DNA of 64,000 nt. Source: Pythium myriotylum. Its lineage: Eukaryota; Oomycota; Peronosporomycetes; Pythiales; Pythiaceae. Under the pieces are notes generated by a model, which was not told the origin of the DNA, made no database searches, and saw only the letters and a program-made list of their open reading frames with translations. Shown in pieces: positions 1-10,300 of this stretch. Where the stretch lies: positions 682,001-746,000 of the forward strand of contig JALJCQ010000017.1 in the NCBI GenBank assembly GCA_023091665.1. The letters run 5' to 3'. The translations under genes and the position numbers were made by a program. Position 1 is the first letter of the stretch; each line of letters opens with the position of its first letter.

Positions 1-17
1 TAGATACTAACTCCTCT

Positions 18-1342
18 CTACTCCTCCTCGTCGCCGTCTTCTTCTTGGTCGCCGTCCTGAGCGTCGTGCGGCTGGCCGTCCGCGACGGAACTCTCGGCTA
101 ACAGCGACAGGATATCGATACACTCGGCAAACGTGATGGCCGTCTCGGGTGACGCGCCAATATCGTCGAGGAAGGCTAAGATCTGGTCGTTGTCGATAGT
201 GACGCCTAGTGCGTTCAACATTTGCGGCAGGACTTCGCACTGGATCGTGCCATCGCGGCGCTCCAAAGTCTGGAACTCCTGCTGGAGATACTGCATGGTC
301 GCTTTATCAAACACGACAGAGCCGCCATTCGCTTCATCTTCCTCTTGTTCGCCTCCGGCCGAGTGGTCTTCGTGGGAACCCGACTGCGTTGATTCGAACG
401 CCTTCTCCATGATTCGTTCTTGGCGAATGTAAGCAACGCTTTCGCTCACGACGCGTCCTGGGTGGGCCAGGCCCAACTCAGGGATATAAAAACGGTTGTG
501 CGGCTTTAATATCGAGTCTTCGTCTTTGTCGTTCCTCTCGTCACTCAGTTCCGACTCATCATCGTGGTATGTGCCACAGCGAGGAGCACCGTCGACCCAC
601 TCGCCTTCGTATATTTTGCGCGTCGCCTTGTAGTAGAACCGTCCGGGGCCTTCCTTCTTGTCATTCAGCCAGTGGCCATCGTAACGATCTCCATTTGCTA
701 GTCATCCACGAACATGAGTAAGAGAACGAAACTTCAACGACTCGCACGTGATCGCTTACGAAGGTACAGAATGCCGTGGCCGGACCGCTGGTTGTTGTGC
801 CACTGGCCATCGTATACAGACTTGTCGGCGTACACCATGGTTCCCGTTCCTTCTCGTTTGTTTCGCTCCCATAAACCGTCGTACCGCCCACCATCTTCGA
901 AAAAGAACGTGCCAAAGCCGTGCCGTTTGTCATCACTCCATTCCCCAGCGTATTGCTTGTGTGACTTGATTTTGTCTCCGACCCAGTGTGTTCCTTTGCC
1001 TTCTCGTTTGTCGTGGGCCCAGTCCCCTTCGTATTTGCTGCCGTTCGCATACACAAACACCCCATATCCGTGTTTCTCGCCTTCCTGCCAGTCGCCCGTG
1101 TACTTGCCAGTGACAGAATACTCAACGTGGCCAGCCCCAGCGCCCATATCGGCTATCGCGCTCGTCCTTCGGCCTTCTGCTGACGCTTTCCGATGGCCCT
1201 GCACCCAATAAACCGAGTGACGAGGTCCATTCCGAGATGCCATTTTGTCACTCAATCGGCTCGGCATCAGTGTTGTCGCAGATCCACGATTTCGACGAGA
1301 TGAAGACGAGATGTCATGTTCGCTAGCTGCCAGCATCTTCAT
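18..1342 (-). CDS. MORN-repeat protein with C-terminal EF-hand-like region
   Basis: Predicted 420-residue protein in two exons. The ATG at 1342 opens exon 1 (1342-760). A 62-bp intron (698-759, donor GTAAGC, acceptor CTAG) is removed so that the frame joins as LYLPNGDRYDG, completing a MORN repeat. Exon 2 runs to a TAG at 18. About seven MORN repeats (pattern YxGxWxxxKRxGxG, for example YEGDWAHDKREGKG) occupy roughly residues 75-240, followed by a FYIPELGLAHPG segment, an acidic Glu/Asp linker, and a helical part (FQTLERRDGTIQ, then a second such unit) resembling a degenerate EF-hand pair. The tail is poly-acidic. The repeat block followed by an IPEL motif is reminiscent of MORN3-type flagellar proteins, so a role in the flagellum or a membrane-linked scaffold is an inference. 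Confidence 0.82.
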
Positions 1343-1611
1343 GTTTTCACCGCGACAGCCGGGCTGTTCCTTCCCCTTGAGTATGGTGCCTACGAGAGTA
1401 TAAGGCGAGTCTGCAAGAATAGCTCCTCATCGCTACGCACCCCAACCACCTACACAAATAAATCAAATGCTCTCACAATGCTCAACACCACCTCCCACAA
1501 AGTGCTCGCCTCTCCATTTCCTCTCAGGGTGTCTCAGCCCGGACTGGAGGCTCTCATAAGTCTACCGTATCTCCCTCCTACTAGTGCCGCGTACTCTCTC
1601 GAACGCATTGA

Positions 1612-2694
1612 CTAGTGCTCGCCGTCTCGCGTGAGCAGCCCCTTGTACAGATGTGGGCGGCGGTCTCGCACGAGACCCCAGCTCGCCCGCCGGATGTGGA
1701 ACTTTTCGAGGTCAAAGCTCTCGACGAGCACGCCTTCGGACTCCCGGTCCGCGATCTTGAGCTGCACATCCTCGCGTTAGAATTGGTGGACATGTCCCAC
1801 AAAGAAATGTTGTCTCAACTACCCACCATCTCGCCAGTCTGTCCGGTAATGAACGACGACCCGCAGAATGTGACCTGAATACCGTCCACGAGCTCAGTGC
1901 CGACACGGTTGCTGGCCACGATAGGCACCATATTAGCCGCCGAGTGGCCTTGCATCACGCGTTGCCACTGGTCGCGAGCATCGTAAGTTGGATCGTACTG
2001 GTTGCTGCCCATGGCACTCGGGAAGAGCAGGATCTCGGCGCCGTGCAGCACAAGCGACCGCGCAACCTCTGGGTACCACTGGTCTGAGCCCACTGCGACA
2101 CCGACACGACCGTATCTCTGTCAACCGTCCAGATGAGATGAGTTCAGTGATGTCTCGATCAGCCCACTCGACACTGTACCGTTTGCCAGCACTTGATCGG
2201 GTCCTCCGACGGTGTGAAGTAGTATTTCTCGTTGTAGCCGAGACGATCTAGCCGTACAAGCGACCCACCACCTCAATCAGCGATCCTATCCCTTTCTCAA
2301 CTGAAGAGCAAACCGTCTTACCGCCAATGTGCATCTTGCGCACGACGCCGAGCACGGCGCCGTCGGCGTCGATCACGGCGCACGAGTTGTAGTACGAGTT
2401 GCGGTAACGCTCAAAGAAGCAGATGGGGATCACGACGCGCAGCTCCTTGGCCAGCAGCGCCATGCCCTGCACGAGCGCCGACTCTTCGAGCGTCGTGGCG
2501 AGCTGGAAGTTGCCGGCGTTGAGCTCGATCGGGAAGAACGAGAACTGGAAGAGCTCCTGCAGCAGGATGATCTGCGCGCCGCGCGAGGACGCGATGCGCA
2601 CGAGCGACTCGGCCTTCTTGATGTTCTCTTCCGGGTTCCCGCAGCTCATTTGGGTCGCCGCGACTGTCACAATCTGCCACGAACGACGACACAC
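1612..2694 (-). CDS. Carbon-nitrogen hydrolase, N-carbamoylputrescine amidase-like, catalytic Cys missing
   Basis: Nitrilase-superfamily protein assembled from four exons (2694-2322, 2247-2180, 2117-1827, 1770-1612), with introns 2248-2321, 2118-2179 and 1771-1826 that all preserve the frame. It contains the family landmarks TQMSCGNPEENI, ILLQELFQ (catalytic Glu), VVRKMHIGDRLGYNEKYYF (catalytic Lys), DQWYPEVARSLVLHGAEILL, GHSAANMVPIVASNRVG and the C-terminal RASWGLVRDRRPHLYKGLL typical of plant and bacterial N-carbamoylputrescine amidases, which make putrescine. Where the family has ICWDQW, this gene has VGSDQW, so the nucleophilic cysteine is glycine. The 5' end is unresolved: no ATG is in frame just before IVTVAATQM, and an acceptor-like GTGGCAG at about 2680 suggests a further upstream first exon. 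The first in-frame ATG is the Met of TQMSC. It may be a pseudoenzyme. Confidence 0.8.
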
Positions 2695-3195
2695 CTCGCA
2701 AGCTTTAGCGCGCGCTCCTGGAGCCGCCAGCGCGCCGCACGCACCCGTTCGATCGCGGCCGTGGGAGCCTTGAAGCCCGGAAGTGGCGGGGGCATGCCCA
2801 GCGCGGCGCCGGAGCCCGCGGAGCCGGGGCGAAGCGCGTTCGCGTGCATCTTGTCTGCTCGAGCTGGAGGCTTTCTTGTGCTGGAAGCGCCGCGTTGTCG
2901 GTCCCCTTCACCCTCTTCAAGTTGATCATCCGACGTGCAGCGAATTCAACAGGTAGATCACTTGTATCAGTGGATCAAACGGAAGCGTGCCGTGGTTTGT
3001 ATTGGGAAGGGAACGAGAGTATACTGATTTAACATGCGGTTGCATGTCGATCCCCCGACCAGATTTTTCTCCACACTGGATGCCGGGTTCACGCCCACTT
3101 GTCCAGTCCCACGCGGATCCCGAGTCTCTCGTTGGAGCTCAAGGAGATGGTGGAGAACCTTGTTGGTGGCGGAGGGAGCCACCTGTGCATTTGTC
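2695..3195. other. Intergenic region, possible first exon of the amidase-like gene
   Basis: No independent gene is recognised. A GC-rich open stretch on the minus strand (about 2700-2930) may hold the missing first exon of the downstream amidase-like gene, but its frame does not join without an intron that I cannot place securely. Confidence 0.3.
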
Positions 3196-3900
3196 TCAGC
3201 AGATGACGCCGAGGTGGGTCGTCTTGGGGTATTGTCGCTGGAGCTGCGGCCAGTGCACGACGAACTCGTCCACGACGTAGTAGAGGATCTTGCCCGAGAG
3301 CGAGAGGCTCTCGACGCGTGCAAAGCTCTCGCAGAAGATGATCTTAGATCGGCGTCGCTCGAACCCAAAGAACCGCAACAGCAGGACGGCTGCGACGATC
3401 GGAATGCACGTGCCCGGGCCGTTACAGAGCACGAGCTCGGGGCGCTTGGCGAACACTTCTTTCGAGCACACGCGGAACGACCGCAATGTCGTCCACACGG
3501 ACGAGGACCAGGACTGGCCGACCTCGCGGCTTCTCGGGATGACGAGGAACGAGTCGCGCGCGCTGGGCTTGTAGTCGAGCTGGGTCTTCTCCTGGCTGGT
3601 CTTGTCGGTCGCGGCCACGACAAAGGTGATGGGCGTGTACACTTCCCGCTTCAATCGCTTGATGAGCTTGAGCATCTCGGTCGTGTGGCCGCCCGAGCCC
3701 AGCACGACCATGGTCGGCACCGTCTCATCGCGGCGCTGCTGCGCCTGCTGCTTCTGCTGCGCGTCGTAGGCGCGTTGCGATCGCTTCAGTCGCGCCGGCA
3801 CCAGCACGAGCCAGACGCGCAGCAGCGTAACCACTGCGAGCAGCGCGAGCGTCGCAGCGGCCGGCAGCAGCACCTGCTCGAGCGACGAGAGGAGGCTCAT
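3196..3900 (-). CDS. ALG14: UDP-GlcNAc transferase subunit ALG14
   Basis: Single-exon protein of 234 residues. ALG14 is the membrane anchor that recruits ALG13 to the cytosolic face of the ER, where the pair adds the second GlcNAc of the dolichol-linked N-glycan precursor. Residues 8-30 form a leucine/alanine-rich membrane anchor (LLPAAATLALLAVVTLLRVW). The glycine loop VVLGSGGHTTEML follows at about residue 65, then LVLCNGPGTCIPI and the terminal KILYYVVDEFVVHWPQLQ motif, all diagnostic of ALG14. The start at 3900 gives the normal short cytosolic/membrane leader; an upstream extension in the same frame lacks family similarity. Length is close to that of yeast and animal ALG14. No ALG13 gene is visible nearby. 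Confidence 0.93.
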   Translation of the reverse strand: MSLLSSLEQVLLPAAATLALLAVVTLLRVWLVLVPARLKRSQRAYDAQQKQQAQQRRDETVPTMVVLGSGGHTTEMLKLIKRLKREVYTPITFVVAATDKTSQEKTQLDYKPSARDSFLVIPRSREVGQSWSSSVWTTLRSFRVCSKEVFAKRPELVLCNGPGTCIPIVAAVLLLRFFGFERRRSKIIFCESFARVESLSLSGKILYYVVDEFVVHWPQLQRQYPKTTHLGVIC

Positions 3901-4340
3901 AACGATGGTGCCTCGTAGGTGCTGACGACTTGAGCTCCTCATCAGATACATCCACAATCGATCATGTCGCTCGAACGTTGCTTGAATGTCGCTTGTAAAA
4001 CCATTCGCCATTGGTCGATATGACACTCCATTGCGTAATCGCTCTCTGGTTTGATTGGCTATAACTTTCATCTGATTGGTCCATACGCCGGCTGTCAAAC
4101 CGAATATGAGTATGGCACCTCCACTGGATGTTCCACGCCGGATTGTGAAGCCACGCGCTGTCACGGCCACGGGACAGGCGCCACCCTTCGTTTCTGGCGC
4201 CGCCGTGAGACCGAGCGCGCGATCGCGACGCGCTGGCGCCTCCAATTCGCGTCGATCGGGTGCTCACTTTGCGACTCGCTCCTCCGGCCACGATTGCTTC
4301 CCTCGACGCGTTTGTCTCGATCCACTCGCCCTACACGACC
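3901..4340. other. Divergent intergenic region between ALG14 and MAPEG genes
   Basis: About 440 bp separates two divergently transcribed genes. It holds several CCAAT-box-like sites (ATTGG at about 4049 and 4074) and an oomycete-type initiator on the plus strand (see 4262). No coding gene is seen. Confidence 0.5.
4262..4277 (+). promoter_or_regulatory. Oomycete initiator-like element upstream of MAPEG gene
   Basis: The sequence GCTCACTTTGCGACTC matches the core GCTCAYTTY of the oomycete transcription initiator. It lies 79 bp before the ATG of the MAPEG gene, a normal 5'-UTR distance. The call rests on motif similarity only. Confidence 0.4.
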
Positions 4341-4814
4341 ATGTCGACGTCGCTCAAGGTCTACGTGACGTGCGTCGCCGTGCTCTACATCAAGTTCGTC
4401 GTGGCCACGGCCATCCAGGCCGTCAAGACCTTCGACGCCGGCATGCGGCCGCCCGAGGACCGAGGCCTCGCCATGGCGCAGGGCCGCCGCGAGCAGAACT
4501 ACGGACTCCACACGGACGACAAGGACGACGCGCTGCGCAAGGCCAAGGAGGTCGAGCTCCGATGGAAGCGCATCGTCATGAACGACCTCGAGTCCATCCC
4601 GCTTGCGCTCATCGTGTTCGGTGGTGGTATCCTCGCCAACGCCACCACGTCGGTCCACGTGGCCGCCATGATCGTCTACACCGTGCTGCGCTGCTTCCAC
4701 ACGTACGCGTACGCCAACGAGCTGCAGCCGCACCGCGCCATGTGCTGGCGATTCGGCGTGCTCGCCATCCTCGTCGGCGCTATCAACAGCGTCGTCGGCG
4801 CCTTCCGTATGTAA
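4341..4814 (+). CDS. MAPEG family protein (microsomal glutathione S-transferase 1-like)
   Basis: Protein of 157 residues with four predicted transmembrane helices: VYVTCVAVLYIKFVVATAI near the N terminus, ESIPLALIVFGGGILAN, SVHVAAMIVYTVLRCFHTY and FGVLAILVGAINSVVGAF. The loop ERWxRIVMNDLESIP (here ELRWKRIVMNDLESIP) and the RCFHTYAYANELQPHR segment are the glutathione-binding signature of MAPEG enzymes, which conjugate or peroxidise lipophilic substrates in the ER membrane. The ATG at 4341 gives the normal short lumenal start; the longer in-frame extension upstream overlaps the promoter. No intron. It fits MGST1-like members best; a prostaglandin E synthase-like activity cannot be excluded. 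Confidence 0.88.
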   Translation: MSTSLKVYVTCVAVLYIKFVVATAIQAVKTFDAGMRPPEDRGLAMAQGRREQNYGLHTDDKDDALRKAKEVELRWKRIVMNDLESIPLALIVFGGGILANATTSVHVAAMIVYTVLRCFHTYAYANELQPHRAMCWRFGVLAILVGAINSVVGAFRM

Positions 4815-5164
4815 TCCTATTGAGCTGAAATACATGTATGAGAACTTCGATACGAATAACCTCGACAAGGACTATGATGGATTCTAGTCACGGAACAGGT
4901 CGCTTCATCGTCCTCGCTCAAAGTCTCCGATTACAGCCTCACCTCAAGCATATCAATCCTAAATCTAGTCGTCATGAAGCAAAGAGCATTTGAAGCTCTT
5001 CTGGAGCGTTGAGTCGGCAAGACTTCCGGAGATTTCAAGGCATCGCTTTCTCAATTTGGTCGCGCACCCACGCCGCCACGTCCCCAATGAATTCGCCGAC
5101 CTCGAACAACCTTACTACTGTATGTCGGCTTGAGTAAGTGACCGAATTCGGGGGGTAGGTTTCA
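4815..5164. other. Intergenic, nothing recognised
   Basis: About 350 bp downstream of the MAPEG gene with frequent stops in all frames and no recognisable motif. It leads into decayed GCPII sequence. Confidence 0.5.
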
Positions 5165-5770
5165 TTCCCATGTAACTTGTTGGCTGGAATACTCCTGGCA
5201 GTTTAGAAAAACAACTCGGTGACACCGCGACTGCACATCTTTCAAGATCTCTTGTGCATGGTCCTCAGTCTACTCGACGCTGCCACCACAACTGCATTCT
5301 TCTCCAAGTCACGACGGGAGTTTGACCGTTCGACAAGAACACCACCCGTAGGTGACGAGATTTCCAAGCCCGCGTGAGATTCCTAGCAGCAGCGAGGCAT
5401 TTAGGTCCTCGCTGCTGCTGGGAATCTCACGCGGGCTTGGAAATGCCTCTCCCATTGGTTCCACAGCGAGCGAGTGCGATCTGGCCATTGAATCCAAATG
5501 CCAAGAACGGAGGCAGCGCATCTTCGTCCGTCGTCCACGCGTCTCCCTCCACCGCTTTCTCCTTCAAGTCCAAGTCACGCGCAGCCTCTGCAGGCGCCGT
5601 GATAGCCACGCGCTGGCGTCGTGGGCGTGACAGCAACGGATAGTACTCGATGATCTCAGCCTGGAGACCAAACTCCTCGAACTGCTGCTTCGTGTATAGC
5701 ACCGTCGCGTAGTCGTGCTTGGTGCCAGCCGAGTGCGGCTTGCTTGCGTACATGTGGAGATGCAGGCCCT
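5165..5770 (-). pseudogene. Decayed, internally rearranged GCPII-like (M28) pseudogene
   Basis: On the minus strand this block carries pieces of a glutamate carboxypeptidase II-like gene whose intact copies lie at 25.7, 29.4, 38.4 and 61.2 kb. From the 5' end these are YASKPHSAGTKHDYATVLY, FEEFGLQAEIIEYYPLLSRP, the DALPPFLAF region, then a deletion of about 35 codons before GQIALARCGTNGRG, then a jump to LLLGISRGLGNLV...RTVKLPS, and finally a weak match to the NSIPANK segment near 5170. The membrane anchor and most of the catalytic domain are gone. The remaining part around 5360-5444 is folded back on itself. It lies about 210 bp from, and divergent to, the ankyrin-ROCO gene at 5978, the same arrangement as the GCPII relics at 10.3 and 16.1 kb. 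Confidence 0.85.
5360..5444. repeat. 38-bp inverted repeat with 9-bp loop inside the GCPII relic
   Basis: Arms 5360-5397 and 5407-5444 are reverse complements with one mismatch, around a 9-bp spacer (CATTTAGGT). Both arms encode the same GCPII piece (LLLGISRGLGN) on opposite strands, so this is a fold-back duplication of coding sequence and not a typical terminator. Confidence 0.9.
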
Positions 5771-5977
5771 GGTGCATCCATGACAAGGTCAACGTGTTTT
5801 GGTGCAACGTACGTGCGACATTAAGATGGTGGATGTTGCTCGAATCAGCCGGAGATAGCTTCACAGTCAGAAGAAGGTATTCATGAGGTGCTGACGAGTT
5901 GCTCGAGGGGCATGAGTTGCGGGAAGACCTCAGACGCTGGCTTCTCTCAAGAATTTCGAAAGAAGGGAGGAAGCGAA

Positions 5978-8900
5978 ATGAAGGAGGCCGAGCGAAGGCT
6001 TCTGGATGCGAGTGAGGAAGGAGACGCGGAGACTGTGCAGAGGATACTGAGCGAGGAGCAAGTGGACGTCGATGTACACGATGACATGGTGAGTTGGGCG
6101 ATAAGGGCAGCGTAGAGTGGGGAACTGACGAGATGTGGCAGTGGGCTGGAACACCTCTGCACTTGGCATCCATGCGAGGCCACGTGGATGTGGTGAAGGT
6201 GCTTTTGGAAGCAAAGGCCAATGTGGAAGCCCAAGATAAGGTGGGTCTGTGTCGTGTTTCGGGTGCGGGAGTACTGGTGGTGCTGACGTTCGGTTTTATG
6301 TGGTTGCAATGTCACAGGGTGGGTTCACACCACTCCATTACGCGTCCAGAGGCGGCTTTGTTGATGTGGTGAAGGTGCTTTTGGAAGCAAAGGCCAATGT
6401 GGAAGCCCTAGATGACGTGGGTCTGTGTCGTCTTTCGTGTGCGCGAGTTCTGTTGGGCGCTGACGTTCGGTTTTGTGTGACAGTTTGGATGGACACCACT
6501 GCGTTGGGCGTCTGCGGAAGGCCCGGTCGATGTGGTGAAGGTGCTTTTGGAAGCGAAGGCCAATGTGGAAGCCCAAAATAAGGTGGGTCTGTGTCGTCTT
6601 TCGTGTGCGCGAGTTCTGTTGGGCGCTAACGTTCGGTTTTGTGTGGTTGCAATGCCACAGGATGGATGGACACCACTGCATTGGGCGTCTATGAAAGGCC
6701 GCGTGGATGTGGTGAAGGTGCTTTTGGAAGCGAAGGCCAATGTGGAAGCCCAAAATAAGGTGGGTCTGTGTCGTCTTTCGTGTGCGCGAGTTCTGTTGGG
6801 CGCTAACGTTCGGTTTTGTGTGGTTGCAATGCCACAGGATGGATGGACACCACTGCATTGGGCGTCTATGAAAGGCCGCGTGGATGTGGTGAAGGTGCTT
6901 TTGGAAGCGAAGGCCAATGTGGAAGCCCAAAATAAGGTGGGTCTGTGTCGTCTTTCGTGTGCGCGAGTTCTGTTGGGCGCTAACGTTCGGTTTTGTGTGG
7001 TTGCAATGCCACAGGATGGATGGACACCACTGCATTGGGCGTCTATGAAAGGCCACGTGGATGTGGTGAAGGTGCTTTTGGAAGCGAAGGCCAACGTGGA
7101 AGCCCAAGATTCGGTTCGTATTCCTCGTGGTTGAGCTTCGGTTGAAGTGCTGTCCAGGGTTTTGCTAATGTCGACTGTTGATGTGTTTGTCGCAGGTTGG
7201 ACGAACCGCGCTGCACTTCGCGTCTCGCCGAGGTCATATCGCCGTGGTTGATCTGCTCTTGGGCTGCTGCAACGTTTCCGTGCTCGACAAGGTACTTTGC
7301 TTGAAGGCTTTTACGTCGACAGAATCTCGTTCTGACGTAATGTAACGAAAAGAACGGACAGACAGCTGTGCACATTGCAATATTCGAGGATGATACTGAA
7401 GCATTGAATTTTCTTGCTAAACTGGGTCCCGGAAAGATGGCAGTTCTTCGAGCGCTGGCAGCCCATGGTGCAAAGTGGGATTCCAAGTGCAACGAGATGA
7501 TTGACAACGGAGAAGCAATACCTGAGGCTCGGGCTTTAGCAGTCTGTTTTGGCCTGTGGGAACGTGAGTATGCAATGAAGTTGCCGCTGACGGACATACC
7601 GCACGAAGTCGCAAGCAAAGACGTAACCGATGTCGAGATTTACGTTCGCGCATGCGAACAGTCAAGAGAGCTGATCAACCGCATCAAAGTTTGCCTCATT
7701 GGTCCCAGTGGATGGGGCAAAACCAGTCTTGCCCAATCCATCACAACGTTGTCTTCATCCCTGAGGGATCAAAAAGATCGAACCATCGGCATCGACCACT
7801 GGACCAGACGCATCGAAGTGCCTGTCCCTGGTGAAAACAAGGTCATTGTCTACGAGGTGACATTCTGGGACTTTGCCGGACAAGATGCCTACCAAGTGGT
7901 GCACTCGCTGTTCTTCTCGTATCGTACCCTGTACCTAGTCACTGTGGATCTCCAATCGTATGCGGCGGCACTGGCACAGGCAAAGCTTCTGTCATTCAAC
8001 AAGGATCAAATGAGTCGACTGGTGGACGATTTTATCGACACGAAGATTTTGAAGTGGATCCGAGTCGTGCTCGCTCGTCAGCCGGATGCGGAGTTTGCGT
8101 TCCTGTTTACGAAGGCAGATGTTTTGCGGAGAAACGTTGCACGGGTGGAGAGGATTCGAAGAGATCTGTTGGAACGTCTTCGCAGATACGGTGAAGAGTC
8201 GAATGATGCGATTCGTCGTTTGTATGCTGCTGAGAGTGCCGGTGCCAGTGGATCTGGTGAAAGAGTGCATGATGTGACTGGGTTGACATTTACACCTATT
8301 TGTGATGGACTCAAAGTTCGCGAGCACGGCGCATTGCAAGAGAGTTTGCGACGGTTGTCCCAGCCAAAGTGTGTGGTGGTGAGCTGCAAAGATCTTGAAG
8401 GGGTTAAATTGGCTCGGACACGAATTGATCGAGTAATTGTGGAGAGCAAACGAGCTTTTCCGATGCCAGATCTGTACTCACAAGTATTGGGTTGTGTTCG
8501 GGAGTTACGAGAAGCATCATTCTGTACAAATGTCCACGATTTGAACCTGGCTCTCGCTGATAGGGTCACCAGCCCCTCCTTCGATCGGTCCGAACGCGAG
8601 GCCATTTTGCGCGTCCTGCATCACCTCGGAGATGTTTTGTGGTATGAAGATCTCGTCATCGAAGGACTGTCCGATACGGTGATCCTCAATCCGATGCTTT
8701 TGATCGACTTGATCCGGCAGATAGTCAATCACAACAACATAAGCGAGAGGATTGCACACCTTGAACTCTTGGTTCTCCCGCTGTGGCGCGACCTTGGTAA
8801 CCGGCTCATGATCAAAATCAAGCAACTGCTGTACAAGTTTAACATTGTTTGTCCATCTCGAGGGGAAATGGAGTTGGATTCGGACCTCATGGTGCCTGCC

Positions 8901-9554
8901 TATTGGCAGACGAAAGCAATGGCAGCTTGCGTATTCTGCGAGCAGCCATTGTCACTCGAAGAGACTCTTCGTGTTGAAAAGAATGAAGGCCAGTTCATCT
9001 GTAAGATCGTCGACACACCAGGCGATCATAAAGTGGTCATCCGTGTGCGTTGGGAGTACCACTTCACCATGCTCCCGGAATCAATATTTGATCAGATCGT
9101 GATTGCGAGTCACTTGGTATTCCACGAACGCCATGTCGGACGTGACTGGATTCTATACGGGAACAAGGACAAGTTTGCATGCCGCCTGATGGTGACGAGA
9201 GACTCGAAGACCAGCGATCGCGTGCTTCGTCTGGAGGCGGTGGCCATTGACGCGTATGATGAGGATCTGCGATCTTGTTTTAGGCGGCTGTGGGAGTCAA
9301 TCGAGAGCGTACTGGCCCGCTTCAAAGGTCTCAAGGTTACCCGGCAAGCATATGACGAGAAAGGTACATCACACCGTTTGAAAGACGCGATCGCTGACTC
9401 GGAGTGGGAGAAGCAGCATGGCCGCACCTTCTTCTCGTGGCTTCCTCCAGAATTGGAGTGGTATGCTCAAGTTCTAGCGAGGAAGTCGACGAAGCCGATT
9501 ACTGGCGATCATGTCAGAGGCGACAACAACGTCTTATGTAATTGCGAAGGCTGA
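5978..9554 (+). CDS. Ankyrin-repeat ROCO protein (ANK-Roc-COR), copy 1
   Basis: Multi-exon gene encoding about 1,000 residues. Exon 1 (5978-6088) is a short helical cap starting MKEAERRLLDAS. Six 99-bp exons follow (6142, 6318, 6484, 6661, 6838 and 7015 as starts), each encoding exactly one 33-residue ankyrin repeat (core TPLHWAS...VDVVKVLLEAKANVEAQ). A 96-bp repeat exon (7196-7291) and a long terminal exon (7353-9554) complete it. The terminal exon holds a Roc GTPase with P-loop GPSGWGKTSL (7701), switch motif DFAGQ (7869) and TKAD (8109), then a COR domain with the ILRVLHHLGDVLWYED segment. There is no kinase domain. ROCO proteins dimerise through COR and act as GTP-regulated signalling scaffolds; the ligand of the ankyrin part is unknown. 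All splice sites are GT-AG and keep the frame. Confidence 0.88.
6318..7113 (+). repeat. Tandem exon-intron repeats, 177-bp unit (99-bp ANK exon plus 78-bp intron)
   Basis: Exons at 6661-6759, 6838-6936 and 7015-7113 and their 78-bp introns are nearly identical, giving a 177-bp period. The preceding units at 6318 and 6484 are diverged versions with 67-78-bp introns. Intron ends are GTGGGT and CCACAG, with a CTAAC branch-like site. The 78-bp introns are a multiple of three and carry no in-frame stop, so the unspliced sequence is also open. Confidence 0.92.
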
Positions 9555-9859
9555 CTTGCAATTGAAGTCGAATCGTGTATGGATGTAATTTCCTGTCGAC
9601 AAATCAATCATGGTGCGCACATGTGGTGCGTCTTCAGTAAGATTATTCTGCTCGAAATGCGGCTGCAAGCTACAATCCTTGTTTTGATGTTCGAGAGCAC
9701 CATTGAGTAGACCTCACGTTATTTCGGTCTCTACCCTGCACTTTCGCTCTTTTGTTCGTCACCTCGTCGAAGCAGCGTGGAAGGTGATTCAGTAGGAGAG
9801 AGTCGTGAGCATGCTATGAAAAGATTGGAGACTCAGGCGATTGTCCACGGAGACTAAGT
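9555..9859. other. Intergenic, nothing recognised
   Basis: About 300 bp after the ROCO stop codon. A short cysteine-containing open stretch near 9610-9690 is too small to interpret. No promoter or repeat is clear. Confidence 0.4.
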
Positions 9860-10300
9860 CTCATCACCAGCGCATTCTTTGGCGTCCGTGGAAACCACAC
9901 TTCGGAACGCTTTGACAGAGAAGTCTCGTATAAGCTCGATTTGAAGTCAAGTTGGAGAGCGGCGGGACCGCACACGGTAAACGCTGTCCTGGATTCTTGA
10001 AACTCGCCGGACCCAGTATCTCTTTCCGTCGTGCGGTTCACGTTCGTAAAAATTACATCGTGCTGACACGACAATTTTTACCACCACCACAAGACGTGAT
10101 CATGAGCTCATCGAGTCTTTATCGTCCAAAAGCGACACTTCATCATCCCCAGGCGAGTGATCTGATACCCCACGCAAGCTCGTCTTCGTCGGTACATAGC
10201 CGTGCGTTTCCACTTCGTGGTGAAATGAACAACCACACGTGGACACGCCGATCTCCCTCCCTCACAGTCGTTGCCTTCGTCTCTCCCGAGAGAGTCGCAG
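9860..10300. repeat. Diverged inverted copy of the region upstream of the VPS9 gene
   Basis: This segment matches, in reverse complement, positions of about 24430-24880. Shared landmarks include the CCACCACCAC/AAGACGTGATCA block, the TTCATTTCACCACGAAATGG region and a GTGGAAACCAC...TTCGGA block. Similarity is patchy but collinear over about 440 bp. It joins a GCPII fragment at about 10305, so the junction is chimeric. Confidence 0.75.

Noticed and set aside
6325..7107. Long minus-strand frame of repeated HLHHIHVAFHRRP units
   Set aside because: It is the reverse reading of the ankyrin exon-intron repeats and exists only because the repeat has no stops.
9600..9700. Cysteine-containing short frame resembling the CXC tail of the CRN protein
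   Set aside because: Too short, and the cysteine spacing does not match.
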